A stretch of 64,000 bases of DNA from Bradyrhizobium cytisi. Lineage in GTDB: Bacteria > Pseudomonadota > Alphaproteobacteria > Rhizobiales > Xanthobacteraceae. Location: positions 186,001-250,000 of the forward strand of contig NZ_VSSR01000029.1 in the NCBI RefSeq assembly GCF_008123515.1, read 5' to 3'. Position 1 is the stretch's first letter; each line of letters opens with the position of its first letter. A program made the translations under genes and the position numbers. This document shows positions 43,745-52,809 of the stretch, piece by piece. The notes beneath the pieces were generated by a model. That model was not told the DNA's origin and did no database searches. It saw nothing but the letters and a program-made list of their open reading frames with translations.

Positions 43745-44299
43745 ATGAAAATCTATCTGGCAGGTCCCGACGTGTTCCTGCCGGATGCGGTCGAGATCGG
43801 CCGGCAGAAGGCCGCGATCTGCGCTGCCCATGGCCTCACCGGCCTGTATCCGCTCGACAACGCCATCGACCTCGCCACGCCTGACGCTTCGCGGCAGATC
43901 TTTGCCGGCAACGAGGCCATGATGGACGATGCCGACGCTATCATTGCCAATCTGACGCCGTTCCGCGGCGCCGGCGCCGATCCGGGCACTGTCTACGAGC
44001 TCGGCTACATGGCCGGCCGCCGCAAGTTTTGCATGGCCTATTCCAACGATGGCACCACCTACGCCGACCGTGTCGGCCGCTTCATGCACGTCGCCTCCGA
44101 GGACGGGCGGCTGGTCGACGCACAGGGGCTGACGGTCGAGGATTTTGGCCTCGTCGACAATCTCATGATGATCCATGCGCTGGAGCTGCACGGCTGCCCG
44201 CTGGTGACGCCGGCCAAGCAGCCCGTCGACGTTTGGCACGATCTCGCCACGTTCGAGACTTGCGTCCGGATGGCAGCCGCGCGATTGATCGCTAGATAA
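43745..44299 (+). CDS. Nucleoside 2-deoxyribosyltransferase
   Basis: A 184-residue enzyme of the NDT family. MKIYLAGPDVF opens the fold, NEAMMDDADAIIANLTPFRGAGADPGTVYELGY carries the substrate-binding Asp and catalytic Glu. It transfers deoxyribose between bases or hydrolyses such nucleosides. It follows dxs at 38 bp and precedes tlyA. Confidence 0.92.
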   Translation: MKIYLAGPDVFLPDAVEIGRQKAAICAAHGLTGLYPLDNAIDLATPDASRQIFAGNEAMMDDADAIIANLTPFRGAGADPGTVYELGYMAGRRKFCMAYSNDGTTYADRVGRFMHVASEDGRLVDAQGLTVEDFGLVDNLMMIHALELHGCPLVTPAKQPVDVWHDLATFETCVRMAAARLIAR

Positions 44300-44325
44300 G
44301 CGCTTCAGTCGTCTTTGGAGAACCG

Positions 44326-45060
44326 ATGTCCCCTGCCCGCAAGCGCGCGGATGTTCTGCTGGTCGAGCGCGGCCTGTTCGAGAGCCGGGCGCGGGCGCGC
44401 GCGGCGATCGAGGCCGGCCTCGTCAGGGCTAACGACAAGCAGGTCGCAAAGCCCTCGGAGACGATCGCCGAGGACGCGGTGATCCAGGCCGAGCCTGCGC
44501 ACCCTTACGTCTCGCGCGGCGGCGTCAAGCTCGCGGGCGCACTGGAGCGCTACCCAATCGACATCGAGGACCATGTCTGCCTCGACGTCGGCGCCTCCAC
44601 CGGCGGCTTTACCGAGGTGCTACTGGCCAACGGCGCGAGCCTGGTGTTCGCCATCGACGTCGGCACCAGCCAGCTGCATGCCTCGCTGCGCGATCATCCC
44701 AAGATCGTGTCGATAGAGGGGACCGATATCCGCAGCTATGAGGGCAAGCGACTACCGGCGCGGCCCGATGTCGTCGTCATCGACGTCAGCTTTATTTCGC
44801 TCAAGGCGGTGCTGCCCGTGGCGCTGTCGCTCGCGGCTGCGCCGATGAGCCTGCTCGCCCTGATCAAGCCGCAGTTCGAGGCGGATCGGAAGCACAACAA
44901 GAAAGGCATCATCCGCCACGCCGCGGTGCATCAGGAGATCTGCGACGACATCGCGGCCTTTGCCGCGTCGCTCGGCTGCACCGACATCGAGGTGTTTCCC
45001 TCCCCGATTGCGGGCGGGGACGGCAACATCGAATTCTTCCTGGGCGCGCGCCGTGGTTGA
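44326..45060 (+). CDS. tlyA: TlyA-family rRNA 2'-O-methyltransferase / hemolysin-like
   Basis: A 244-residue protein with an N-terminal S4 RNA-binding domain (RADVLLVERGLFESRARARAAIEAGLV) and a methyltransferase domain (VCLDVGASTGGFTEVL as SAM motif I; VVVIDVSFISLK as motif IV; LIKPQFEA). TlyA enzymes methylate ribosomal RNA. Its stop overlaps the GTG of the next methyltransferase gene by a few bases. Confidence 0.92.
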   Translation: MSPARKRADVLLVERGLFESRARARAAIEAGLVRANDKQVAKPSETIAEDAVIQAEPAHPYVSRGGVKLAGALERYPIDIEDHVCLDVGASTGGFTEVLLANGASLVFAIDVGTSQLHASLRDHPKIVSIEGTDIRSYEGKRLPARPDVVVIDVSFISLKAVLPVALSLAAAPMSLLALIKPQFEADRKHNKKGIIRHAAVHQEICDDIAAFAASLGCTDIEVFPSPIAGGDGNIEFFLGARRG

Positions 45061-46297
45061 ACGCGTCACGATCGATCATGTCGGCCATCGCGGCGATGGC
45101 GTCTCGCTGACGACCGGCGATGCGGTCTACGTGCCCTACACGCTTGGCGGCGAGAGTGTCGAGGCAGACCATGTCGCGGGCCATCCTGACCGCCGCAAGC
45201 TGCTCGCGGTCGACGTCGCAAGTCCCGAGCGTGTTGAGCCGTTCTGCCCGCATTTCGGCATCTGCGGCGGCTGCGCGATCCAGCATTGGGCGGCCGAGCC
45301 CTATCATGCCTGGAAGCGCAACATCGTGATCGAGACGCTGGCGCAGGCCGGCATCGATTGCGAGGTGGCGCCGCTGGTCGATGCCCATGGCGTTGGCCGC
45401 CGGCGCGTGACGCTGCACGGAAGGTTCGGCACGCATGACGTGCTGAAGGTCGGGTTCTCGGCGGCAAGCTCGCACGACGTGATCCCGATCCATCGCTGCC
45501 CGATCCTCGATCCCGCGCTCGATGGCGCGCTCGATGCCGCCTGGGCGCTCGCGGAACCGCTGACGTCAAAAATGCCAGTGACGAAGCCGCTCGATATCCA
45601 GGTCACCGCGACCGCCAGCGGCCTCGATGTCGACGTGCGCGGCTCCGGCCCGCTGCCGACGCCGCTGGTCACGGCGCTGTCGCGCGTCGCCGAGCAGCAT
45701 CGCCTGGCGCGGCTGACGCGGCATGGCGAGCTGGTGCTGCAACGCGTGCCGCCGACATTGCAGATGGGCCGCGCCGAGGTGACGCTGCCGCCGGGCTCGT
45801 TCCTGCAGGCGACGGTGGCGGGGGAAGAGACCCTCGCTGCACTCGTTGCCGAGCGCGTTGGCAAGGCAAAGGAGGTTCTCGACCTCTTCTGCGGCGTCGG
45901 CCCGTTCGCTCTGAGGCTCGCCGAGAAGGCGCGTGTCACGGCTTACGACAACGACGCCGGCGCGATTGCCGCGCTCGCGAAGGCCGCGCGCACGCCGGGG
46001 CTCAAGCCGATCAAGGCCGAGCCACGCGACCTGTTCCGCCGTCCGCTGGTGCCGCCGGAGCTGCGCGATTTCGATGCCGTGGTGTTCGATCCGCCGCGCC
46101 AGGGCGCACAGGCGCAGGCGCTCAAGCTTGCCGCGAGCAAGGTGCCCGTCGTGATTGCGGTATCCTGCAATGCCGCAACCTTTGGCCGCGACGCGCGGCT
46201 CTTGATCGACGGCGGCTACAGGATCGACACGGTGGTGCCCGTCGACCAATTCCGCCACACGCCCCATGTGGAGCTAGTGGCGAAGTTTACGCGTTAG
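45053..46297 (+). CDS. TrmA/RlmD-type RNA m5U methyltransferase
   Basis: A 414-residue SAM-dependent RNA methyltransferase. A short TRAM-like N terminus and the iron-sulfur cysteines in CPHFGICGGC are followed by DLFCGVGPFAL (SAM motif I), FDPPRQGAQ (motif IV) and the catalytic Cys in VSCNAATFGRD. It probably makes 5-methyluridine in rRNA or tRNA. The GTG start at 45053 is inferred from the overlap with tlyA and lies just before the conserved region. Confidence 0.9.
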   Translation: MVERVTIDHVGHRGDGVSLTTGDAVYVPYTLGGESVEADHVAGHPDRRKLLAVDVASPERVEPFCPHFGICGGCAIQHWAAEPYHAWKRNIVIETLAQAGIDCEVAPLVDAHGVGRRRVTLHGRFGTHDVLKVGFSAASSHDVIPIHRCPILDPALDGALDAAWALAEPLTSKMPVTKPLDIQVTATASGLDVDVRGSGPLPTPLVTALSRVAEQHRLARLTRHGELVLQRVPPTLQMGRAEVTLPPGSFLQATVAGEETLAALVAERVGKAKEVLDLFCGVGPFALRLAEKARVTAYDNDAGAIAALAKAARTPGLKPIKAEPRDLFRRPLVPPELRDFDAVVFDPPRQGAQAQALKLAASKVPVVIAVSCNAATFGRDARLLIDGGYRIDTVVPVDQFRHTPHVELVAKFTR

Positions 46298-46884
46298 CGC
46301 CGAAGCGCGCCCAACGCCGGGGACTCGCCCGGCAGCATGTTCGACCTGATGTCGCTATCCATGCGGCCCGAGTCCCGCTGGGTGAACCCGGCCCCGAACG
46401 ACAGGCTTAGGTTGGATGTCGGCTTGAATTCGACACCCCCGAATGCGCCATAACCGGGTGCAGCGCTGGAGGTCAGCGGCGCAACCGAACTGCCAATGCC
46501 GTTGCCATATTTCAGCGTGTCGAAACCGGCAAAGAACGTCACGGGCATATCGCCCGCGCTCTTCGTGTTGTAGCCGAACTGCGTGCTGTCGTAGGACAGC
46601 GCGCTGAGATTGCCGGCCAGTCCCGCCTGGCTGAAACCGCTCAGACCGAGATTGCCGCTCTGGCTTCCGATAAAGAAACCGGGGCGAAAGCCATAGTCCC
46701 CACGGGCATCGCCGGCACCGAAGCTTGGAAAGTTGCCGTAGCTGTCGGCGCTGCTGCCAACGCCGAAAGCCCCGCCCGGAATCCAATACTGCAGGGGTGC
46801 GACCTGCGCATGAGCGGGCACCCCGCCAAGGCAAAGCACGGCGAACAAGGCTGCAAAACCACAGGAGCGAGCGAGGCTGGACAT
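46294..46884 (-). CDS. Exported beta-barrel-like protein of unknown function
   Basis: A 196-residue protein with a signal peptide (hydrophobic residues about 8-24, cleavage at AHA-QV). The mature part is Gly/Ser-rich with alternating aromatic residues (FFAGFDTLKYGNGIG, YGAFGGVEFKPTSNLSLSFGAGF), like small outer-membrane barrels. It ends convergently on the RNA methyltransferase gene with a 4 bp overlap. I place the start at 46884, where the signal begins. Confidence 0.75.
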   Translation of the reverse strand: MSSLARSCGFAALFAVLCLGGVPAHAQVAPLQYWIPGGAFGVGSSADSYGNFPSFGAGDARGDYGFRPGFFIGSQSGNLGLSGFSQAGLAGNLSALSYDSTQFGYNTKSAGDMPVTFFAGFDTLKYGNGIGSSVAPLTSSAAPGYGAFGGVEFKPTSNLSLSFGAGFTQRDSGRMDSDIRSNMLPGESPALGALRR

Positions 46885-47137
46885 TCCGGCTACCGTCAAA
46901 AGTTCTCCGGTTATATCCTCCAAACATCGCGAATGCCAGCGGAGCGGCGCCGGCTGTCGCGTCATCAAGTTCCGGGATTACGTCTTGCCGACACGTTGAA
47001 CCTCGCCCTCGCCGGATTGACCCACATAGAGGACGCACATGCTCAGGCCGCGGCTTTGACCGCGAAAGCCTGCGCAGTCTTGCAGCGCGCAATTGCGCAG
47101 ACCCTTGAAAATGCCCAACGTTGGTATGGAGGCTGTC

Positions 47138-48196
47138 ATGGAGGTCAATTCCGACAGGTTGAATGCCTTTATGGGAAAGATGATCACCGAGGTTGGGGCC
47201 GCGATCAACGCGTCGCTGGTCCTGCTGGGCGACAAGCTCGGTCTCTACCGCGTCCTTGCCGCCAAGGGACCTATGAATTCCGCTGAGCTGGCAAGCGCCA
47301 CCGGAACGAACGAACGCTACGTCCGCGAGTGGCTGGCGAGCCAGGCGGCTTCCGGTTACGTGGAATACGACTCCGTTTCCGGCAAGTTCTCGATGCTGCC
47401 GGAACAAGCAATGGCGCTTGCCGACGAGGACAGCCCGGTGTTTCTCGGCGCAGTCGGCAATGTCATCGCCGCGGCGTTTCTCGACGAGCCGAAGATTACG
47501 GATGCATTCAAGTCCGGTAAGGGCGTCGGCTGGAACCGGCGCAGCGAGTGCCTGTTCTGCGGCACCGCCCGCTTCTTCCGCACCGGCTACATGCATCATC
47601 TGGTGCAAGAATGGTTGCCCGCGCTCGACGGTGTCGTGGACAAACTGAAGCGCGGCGCCAAGGTCGCCGATGTCGGCTGCGGCCACGGCGTCTCGACGCG
47701 GCTGATGGCGGAAGCCTTTCCGAACTCGCGCTTCTATGGCTTCGACTATCACGAGGGCTCGATCGAGGCGGCGCGCAAGGCGGCAGCCGAGGCCAAGCTC
47801 GGCGATCGCGTCAACTTCGCGGTTCACTCGGCCAAGACCTATCCGGCCGAGGGCTACGATCTCGTCTGCTTCTTCGATTGCCTGCACGACATGGGCGATC
47901 CCGTCGGCGCCATCAGCCACGTGCGTCAAACCATGGCGAAGGACGGCACCTGCATGCTGGTCGAGCCGTTCGCGGGCGACCGCCTCGAGGATAATCTCAA
48001 CCCGGTCGGGCGCGTCTACTATGCGGCGTCGACCATGATCTGCACGCCGGCCTCGCTCGATCAGGAGGTGGGCCTCGCGCTCGGCGCGCAAGCCGGCGAG
48101 GCAAGGCTGCGCAAGGTCGCCAGCGAAGGCGGCCTGTCGCGCTTCCGTCGCGCCGCCGAAACACCCTTCAACCTGATCCTGGAGGCACGGATCTGA
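47138..48196 (+). CDS. Class I SAM-dependent methyltransferase with winged-helix N terminus
   Basis: A 352-residue enzyme. Residues ~15-100 form a winged-helix-like dimerisation part (LLGDKLGLYRVLAAKGPMNSAELASATGTNERYVREWL). Residues ~165-300 are the SAM domain, with VADVGCGHGVSTRLM as motif I. The layout resembles O-methyltransferases acting on small molecules. GGAGG lies 5 bases before the ATG at 47138, which decides the start. Confidence 0.88.
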   Translation: MEVNSDRLNAFMGKMITEVGAAINASLVLLGDKLGLYRVLAAKGPMNSAELASATGTNERYVREWLASQAASGYVEYDSVSGKFSMLPEQAMALADEDSPVFLGAVGNVIAAAFLDEPKITDAFKSGKGVGWNRRSECLFCGTARFFRTGYMHHLVQEWLPALDGVVDKLKRGAKVADVGCGHGVSTRLMAEAFPNSRFYGFDYHEGSIEAARKAAAEAKLGDRVNFAVHSAKTYPAEGYDLVCFFDCLHDMGDPVGAISHVRQTMAKDGTCMLVEPFAGDRLEDNLNPVGRVYYAASTMICTPASLDQEVGLALGAQAGEARLRKVASEGGLSRFRRAAETPFNLILEARI

Positions 48197-48410
48197 TCCG
48201 GGCGCCGCGGTCGACCTTGTCAGGCCGCGGCGTCCGTCCCCATCCCACGCAACCTAGCATGCGCACCAAGGCCTTGAATGGGTCACGCCGCGCCGTAAGC
48301 TGACGATCGAACAGGGCGGCGCTGATCACGATGCAGGCGGAAGCCCCAAATGATAGCGTCTCGCCGCTACCGTCGCTTGCGGCGAAATAGAAGCAGTACA
48401 CGTCGTTCAT
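48168..48410 (-). CDS. Doubtful small ORF
   Basis: An 80-residue frame from an ATG at 48410 (MNDVYCFYFAASDGSGETLSFGASACIV) that fills the 212 bp gap between two rightward genes. It overlaps the 3' end of the methyltransferase and its start overlaps the ATG of the nucleotidyltransferase. Content looks partly protein-like. I cannot name it and it may be chance. Confidence 0.25.
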   Translation of the reverse strand: MNDVYCFYFAASDGSGETLSFGASACIVISAALFDRQLTARRDPFKALVRMLGCVGWGRTPRPDKVDRGARIRSVPPGSG

Positions 48411-49254
48411 GACGCAAGATCCCTTGCTCACGCGCCTGACATCCGCTTTTGCCGAAGTGCCGGGCGTCGAGGCCATTGTGCTCGGCGGCTCGCGTGCGCG
48501 GGGCAGCGCGCATACGACGTCCGACTACGATATCGGCCTCTATTTCACGGCGGCCGCTCCGCTGGATATGGAACGGCTGCTGGCCGCCGCGAAGGCGGTC
48601 GCCGAAAACCCGGCGGCCGCTTCAGTGACGCCGATCGGCGAGTGGGGACCGTGGATCGTCGGCGGCGCGTGGCTGTCGGTTGAGGGATACAAGGTCGATC
48701 TGCTCTACCGTAACGCCGATGCCGTCGAAGCTGTGATGGAAGCCTGCCGCGCCGGGACCGTCACCATGGACTACCAGCCCGGTCATCCGCACGGCTTCTG
48801 CTCGGCCATCTGGATGGGCGAGATCGCCTATTGCCAGCCGATGCACGATCCGCGAGCCCTGATCGCGCGACTGAAATCTATTGCGCTGCCCTATCCGCGA
48901 TCCCTGCGCGATGCTTTGATCCGGCGCTTTCAATGGGAGGTGCTGTTTGGCGTCGAAAATGCCGAGCTTGCCATCGCGCGCGACGAGCGGACCCACATTG
49001 CCGGATGCATCTACCGATCGCTCGTCTGCGTCGCACAGGTCCTGTTCGCGCTGAACGAGCGCTATCTCATCAATGAAAAGGGCGCGCTGCCGGAAGCAGC
49101 GCACTTGCCGCTGACGATTCCGCATCTGGCCGAACAGGCAAAGGAGGTCTGGCAGCTGATTGGCGACGGCGTCCTCGCGCCCGCCTGCAATGTTGTGCGG
49201 GAAATCGACCGGCAATTGCAGGCGCTGACGCCGTCGAGCGGCAAGCAACCGTGA
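48409..49254 (+). CDS. Nucleotidyltransferase-domain protein
   Basis: A 281-residue protein with the Pol-beta-type nucleotidyltransferase signature GGSRARGSAHTTSDYDIGLYF near the N terminus (GS motif followed by Asp-x-Asp), then a helical C-terminal region. Related proteins adenylate small molecules, proteins or RNA, some as antitoxin/antibiotic-resistance enzymes. The substrate is unknown. Confidence 0.85.
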   Translation: MTQDPLLTRLTSAFAEVPGVEAIVLGGSRARGSAHTTSDYDIGLYFTAAAPLDMERLLAAAKAVAENPAAASVTPIGEWGPWIVGGAWLSVEGYKVDLLYRNADAVEAVMEACRAGTVTMDYQPGHPHGFCSAIWMGEIAYCQPMHDPRALIARLKSIALPYPRSLRDALIRRFQWEVLFGVENAELAIARDERTHIAGCIYRSLVCVAQVLFALNERYLINEKGALPEAAHLPLTIPHLAEQAKEVWQLIGDGVLAPACNVVREIDRQLQALTPSSGKQP

Positions 49255-49344
49255 GAGCGGCTACGCCGTCACATCGACCGAGGACGATGAATCCGCCGGC
49301 GGATATTTGGTCACCGGCACCATGAAGGACTTCATGCCGACCTG

Positions 49345-49773
49345 TTAGATGATCTTGCCATTCTTCCCGTCATCCGTCGCGATCTGGGATTGCCCGAACA
49401 TGATGACGTTCTTGTAGACGATGCCGGTGCCCTGGCGGGTGATGCCGTCGGTGGTGACGCTGACCTGCGCTTCGTTGCCGTTGGCGCCTCCCGCGGAGAA
49501 CAACAGCACGAGGTTCTTGCCGTCCTTGGTGCCGACCGTCACCGAGCCGAAGGTGATAAGCGAGCCGGTGATCTGGGCAAAACCACGCTCGGTGTGCCCG
49601 TTATGGGTGTACTCGACCTGTGCACGGCTGCCGCGGATGTTCACGACCTTGAAGCCGACGGGCTGGTTATTGCCTGCCCAATTGCCCTTCCATTCACCGA
49701 GCAGAGCGCTCTGGTGATACATCCGCTCATTGGCGGGCGAAATCTGGCTGGTGCTTTGCGTGACGATGGCCAT
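49345..49773 (-). CDS. Protein of unknown function
   Basis: About 142 residues from the ATG at 49773. The content is beta-rich (LLGEWKGNWAGNNQPVGFKVVNIRGSRAQVEYTHNG, SVTVGTKDGKNLVLLFSAGG), resembling small lipocalin-like or RTX-region proteins that report a sugar or lipid-binding barrel. No signal peptide is evident. I do not recognise a named family. Confidence 0.65.
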   Translation of the reverse strand: MAIVTQSTSQISPANERMYHQSALLGEWKGNWAGNNQPVGFKVVNIRGSRAQVEYTHNGHTERGFAQITGSLITFGSVTVGTKDGKNLVLLFSAGGANGNEAQVSVTTDGITRQGTGIVYKNVIMFGQSQIATDDGKNGKII

Positions 49774-49898
49774 GAATCTGCTCGGAAGCAGCGTCAGAAA
49801 CATTCAGAAACACATCGAATAGGCCACGCCGCAGTCAACCAACGGTTAATCCAACCGTCGCGCGCGGCGAGACAATTGGCCTCACCGGGGGTGGGACT

Positions 49899-50777
49899 TT
49901 AGCGGCCCCAGCGGTCCGACCAGATTTTCTCGCCGATCAGGCAGTTCACGCGCGGCTCCTTGTCCTTCTCCGCAACGTGCACGACCGGATGCTCGGGTGT
50001 GCGGCCTGCAACTTCCATCAGCAGCTTGGTGCGGATCGCTTCCTTGAACTTTTCGCGATCCTTGATCGAGATCACGAAGGAGCCGGGACCGCCAATGACG
50101 CAATCCTCGTAATAGTAATCGAGGTTGTCGATATCCATGGTCGAATAGGATGGCTCCTTCACCATGATCGGCAGGCCGTTGATGATGATGCCTTTCTCGA
50201 GCGCAGCATCCCGCGCCAAGGTGACCGGGCTGCCATTGTTGTTGGGGCCGTCGCCGGAGATGTCGATGACGCGGCGAATTCCGCGATAGGGATCCTCATC
50301 GAACAGCGGCATCGCAAATCCGATCGCGCCGGAGATCGAGGTGCGTGAGGCGCGCCGGATTGGCGTCTTCATGATCTCGGTTGCGACCGCGTCCGCCGTC
50401 TCCGGTCCGTCGATGAGACGCCACGGGATGATGATCTTCTGATCGGAGGACGCGGCCCATTCGAAATAGGTCACCGCGATCCTGCCGTTGGGGCCGACCT
50501 TCAGCGCCTGCAAAAACTCCTTGGACTGGATCGCCTGCGCATAACCCTCGCGCTGAATCGCGAGTTCGTCCATGTCCATGGAGTAGGAGACGTCGACCGC
50601 GAGGATCAGCTCGACATCGACCGACTGCGCGTCACCGTCGGCCGCCTGTCGCTGATGTCTTGACGGTTCAAATTTCGGCGGTTCAAATTTAGGACTTGGT
50701 GCCGCGATGCCCGCGACATCCCCTCCGGCAAGCACGCCGGCCACCAGCACAGCCCCGATCGAGAACAGCAAGCGCAT
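49899..50777 (-). CDS. Exported DUF1194 (VWFA-like) protein
   Basis: A 292-residue protein with a signal peptide (hydrophobic residues 3-26) and a von Willebrand factor A-like DUF1194 domain. DVSYSMDMDEL is the metal-ion-dependent adhesion site and ISGDGPNNNG the second metal loop. A linker has a KFEPPKFEP repeat. The domain usually binds proteins through a metal ion in the periplasm. No partner gene is evident here. Confidence 0.88.
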   Translation of the reverse strand: MRLLFSIGAVLVAGVLAGGDVAGIAAPSPKFEPPKFEPSRHQRQAADGDAQSVDVELILAVDVSYSMDMDELAIQREGYAQAIQSKEFLQALKVGPNGRIAVTYFEWAASSDQKIIIPWRLIDGPETADAVATEIMKTPIRRASRTSISGAIGFAMPLFDEDPYRGIRRVIDISGDGPNNNGSPVTLARDAALEKGIIINGLPIMVKEPSYSTMDIDNLDYYYEDCVIGGPGSFVISIKDREKFKEAIRTKLLMEVAGRTPEHPVVHVAEKDKEPRVNCLIGEKIWSDRWGR

Positions 50778-50858
50778 CGCAGCCTCCCGTCGTATGACGC
50801 GATGGTGACATGCAAACGGCTTGCCGCAAAGTGCGAAGATCGCTTGTGCTTCACATTC

Positions 50859-50904
50859 AGGTTAGAGATTTGCAGGTTAGATATTTGCCAGGTTAGAGAT
50901 TTGC
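50859..50904. repeat. Three tandem copies of a 15-bp unit
   Basis: AGGTTAGAGATTTGC occurs at 50859-50873 and 50890-50904, with a one-base variant (AGGTTAGATATTTGC) at 50874-50888 between them. It lies 80 bp upstream of the DUF1194 gene and 120 bp before the fluoride riboswitch. Confidence 0.85.
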
Positions 50905-51019
50905 GCGTTGGGATTTTCGTGCGTTGCGCGAAACCGCCGCCATATAGCCACGCTGGCGCCGCCATGGGACAGAGCGCCCGCCTACTTGTTCCCTGTGATT
51001 TCCATGCTAGGCTGACCAT

Positions 51020-51090
51020 GCAGATGGGGATGGAGTCCCCCGACAACCGCCCGGCGGCCGAACGACCGTAGTGGGCTGATGACTCCTGCT
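51020..51090 (+). ncRNA. Fluoride riboswitch (crcB motif)
   Basis: GGGGATGGAGTCCCCC is followed by ACAACCGCC and, ~30 bases later, GTAGTGGGCTGATGACTCCTGC. This is the conserved core of the crcB/fluoride aptamer: the first hairpin with GATGG in the loop, and the GCTGATGACTCC strand that pairs back to GGAGT as a pseudoknot. An intrinsic terminator follows 50 bases later and precedes a FluC operon, so fluoride would be expected to prevent termination. Confidence 0.85.
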
Positions 51091-51139
51091 TGAGGTGAGG
51101 CATTCATGAGCCTCTGCCTTAGGCGGGAGCATGGACAAG

Positions 51140-51160
51140 CCCGCCGCTGGCGGGTTTTTT
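51140..51160 (+). terminator. Intrinsic terminator of the fluoride riboswitch
   Basis: CCCGCC-GCT-GGCGGG, a six-base-pair GC stem with a three-base loop, followed directly by six T. It is placed between the aptamer and the first gene of the operon and is probably the expression platform. Confidence 0.8.
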
Positions 51161-51185
51161 GTTGTCTGAATACGAAGGTCAGGAC

Positions 51186-52397
51186 GTGACGACGACCACA
51201 CCGAATGCTGCGCGCACCAGGCTGCCCAGGGGAATCTGGGTGCTCGGCTTCGTCTCGATGCTGATGGACATCTCCTCCGAGATGATCCACGCGCTGCTGC
51301 CGGTCTATCTCGTCACCGTGCTCGGCGCCTCCACGCTCACCGTCGGCTTCATCGAGGGTATCGCGGAGGCAACCGCTTCGATCACGAAAATCTTCTCCGG
51401 CGCGTTGTCGGACTGGCTCGGCCGGCGCAAGCTGCTCGCCGCCCTCGGCTATGGCCTGGCCGCCCTGACCAAGCCACTGTTCCCGCTCGCCCCCAGCGTC
51501 GGCTGGCTGGTCGCGGCGCGCTTCATCGACCGCGTCGGCAAGGGCATCCGCGGCGCCCCCCGCGATGCGCTGATCGCCGATATCTCGCCGGCGGGCCTGC
51601 GCGGCGCGAGCTTCGGCCTGCGACAATCGCTCGATACGGTCGGCGCCTTCGTAGGACCACTCGCCGCGATCGGCCTGATGTGGTGGACGGCGGATCATTT
51701 TGCCGCGGTGTTCTGGGTGGCCGTCGTACCGGCGTTTTTGTCCTTTGGCCTGATCGCATTCGCGGTCAATGAGCCGGAGCCGGACGCAAGTCGAAAGCCT
51801 GCCAAGAACCCTCTCAACACCGCCGCCATGCGGCAGCTGGGGCCCGTATACTGGCGCGTCGTCGCGGTCGGCGTCGTCTTCACGCTCGCCCGCTTCAGCG
51901 AGGCCTTCCTGATCCTGCGTGCGCAGAACATCGGCCTCAATGCGATGTGGGTGCCGGCGGTGCTGGTGCTCATGAACATCACCTACGCGCTCTCGGCCTA
52001 TCCGGCCGGTGTGCTGTCGGACCGGATCAACCGGACTGCCCTGCTCGCGCTCGGCCTCGTTTTTCTCGCCGGCGCCGACCTCGCACTCGCACTGCTGCCG
52101 AGCCTCCCCGGCCTCGCACTTGGCGTCGTGCTCTGGGGTCTGCACATGGGACTGACGCAAGGCTTGCTCTCGGCCCTCGTCGCCGATACTGCACCATCAG
52201 TGCTGCGCGGCACCGCCTTCGGCTATTTCAACCTGTTCACTGGGCTTGCCTTGCTGGCCGCGAGCGTGATCGCCGGCGCGCTGTGGGACGCCTATGGTCC
52301 GGTCAGCACCTTCCTAGCAGGGCTTGGCTTCGCGCTGGCCGCGCTCGCGGGACTGCTTGCCGTCGGCAACGACTTGAGAACGGAGAGCAAGGAATGA
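51186..52397 (+). CDS. MFS transporter in the fluoride operon
   Basis: A 403-residue major facilitator protein with about 12 helices. Characteristic parts are SEMIHALLPVYLVTVLG in helix 1, SDWLGRRK in loop 2 and the RFIDRVGKGIRGAPRDALIAD stretch in helix 4. It begins with a GTG at 51186, 26 bases after the riboswitch terminator. Because it is the first gene under fluoride control it may export fluoride or a toxic product of fluoride stress; the family gives no proof. Confidence 0.85.
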   Translation: MTTTTPNAARTRLPRGIWVLGFVSMLMDISSEMIHALLPVYLVTVLGASTLTVGFIEGIAEATASITKIFSGALSDWLGRRKLLAALGYGLAALTKPLFPLAPSVGWLVAARFIDRVGKGIRGAPRDALIADISPAGLRGASFGLRQSLDTVGAFVGPLAAIGLMWWTADHFAAVFWVAVVPAFLSFGLIAFAVNEPEPDASRKPAKNPLNTAAMRQLGPVYWRVVAVGVVFTLARFSEAFLILRAQNIGLNAMWVPAVLVLMNITYALSAYPAGVLSDRINRTALLALGLVFLAGADLALALLPSLPGLALGVVLWGLHMGLTQGLLSALVADTAPSVLRGTAFGYFNLFTGLALLAASVIAGALWDAYGPVSTFLAGLGFALAALAGLLAVGNDLRTESKE

Positions 52398-52413
52398 CGG
52401 GAGACGGTTCATC

Positions 52414-52803
52414 GTGCTGAGCGGAGTGATCGCAATCATGGTCGGCTGCGTGCTGGGCGGCTGCGCCCGCTATTTTGTTTCCGGCGTGATCGCGCGGCGA
52501 ATGGGGGAGACCTTTCCCTGGGGCACCATGACGATCAACGTCACTGGCGCCTTCCTGATCGGCATCTTCGGCGCGCTCGCGACCCATCCCGGCTCGGTGT
52601 TCGCCGCGCCCAATCCGTGGCTGTTTGCCGTGACGGGGTTCCTCGGCTGCTACACCACGGTGTCTTCGTTCAGCCTGCAAACGCTGACACTCGCCCGTAA
52701 CGGTGAGCCGGCGCACGCACTCGGCAATGTCGTGTTCTCGGTTGGACTGTGCCTCCTCGCCGTCAGTTGCGGCTTCTTCCTCGCCGACGGCTTTGGGGGC
52801 TAG
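52414..52803 (+). CDS. crcB: FluC/CrcB fluoride channel subunit 1
   Basis: A 129-residue protein with four helices and the FluC motifs GGCARYFVSG and GTMTINVTGAFLIG. In the helix break, the usual TTFSTFS is TTVSSFS, so the first of the two Phe that line the fluoride path is replaced by Val. It starts with GTG and lies 16 bp after the MFS gene. It may need the second subunit to form a working dual-pore channel. Confidence 0.9.
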   Translation: MLSGVIAIMVGCVLGGCARYFVSGVIARRMGETFPWGTMTINVTGAFLIGIFGALATHPGSVFAAPNPWLFAVTGFLGCYTTVSSFSLQTLTLARNGEPAHALGNVVFSVGLCLLAVSCGFFLADGFGG

Positions 52804-52809
52804 AGGCGG

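Noticed and set aside
46355..48091. 578-codon open frame on the minus strand
   Set aside because: Crosses an exported-protein gene in another frame and is antisense to the methyltransferase.
49258..49347. A short protein-like stretch (SAGGYLVTGTMKDF) after the nucleotidyltransferase stop
   Set aside because: No start codon and under 30 codons; could be a gene remnant but cannot be supported.
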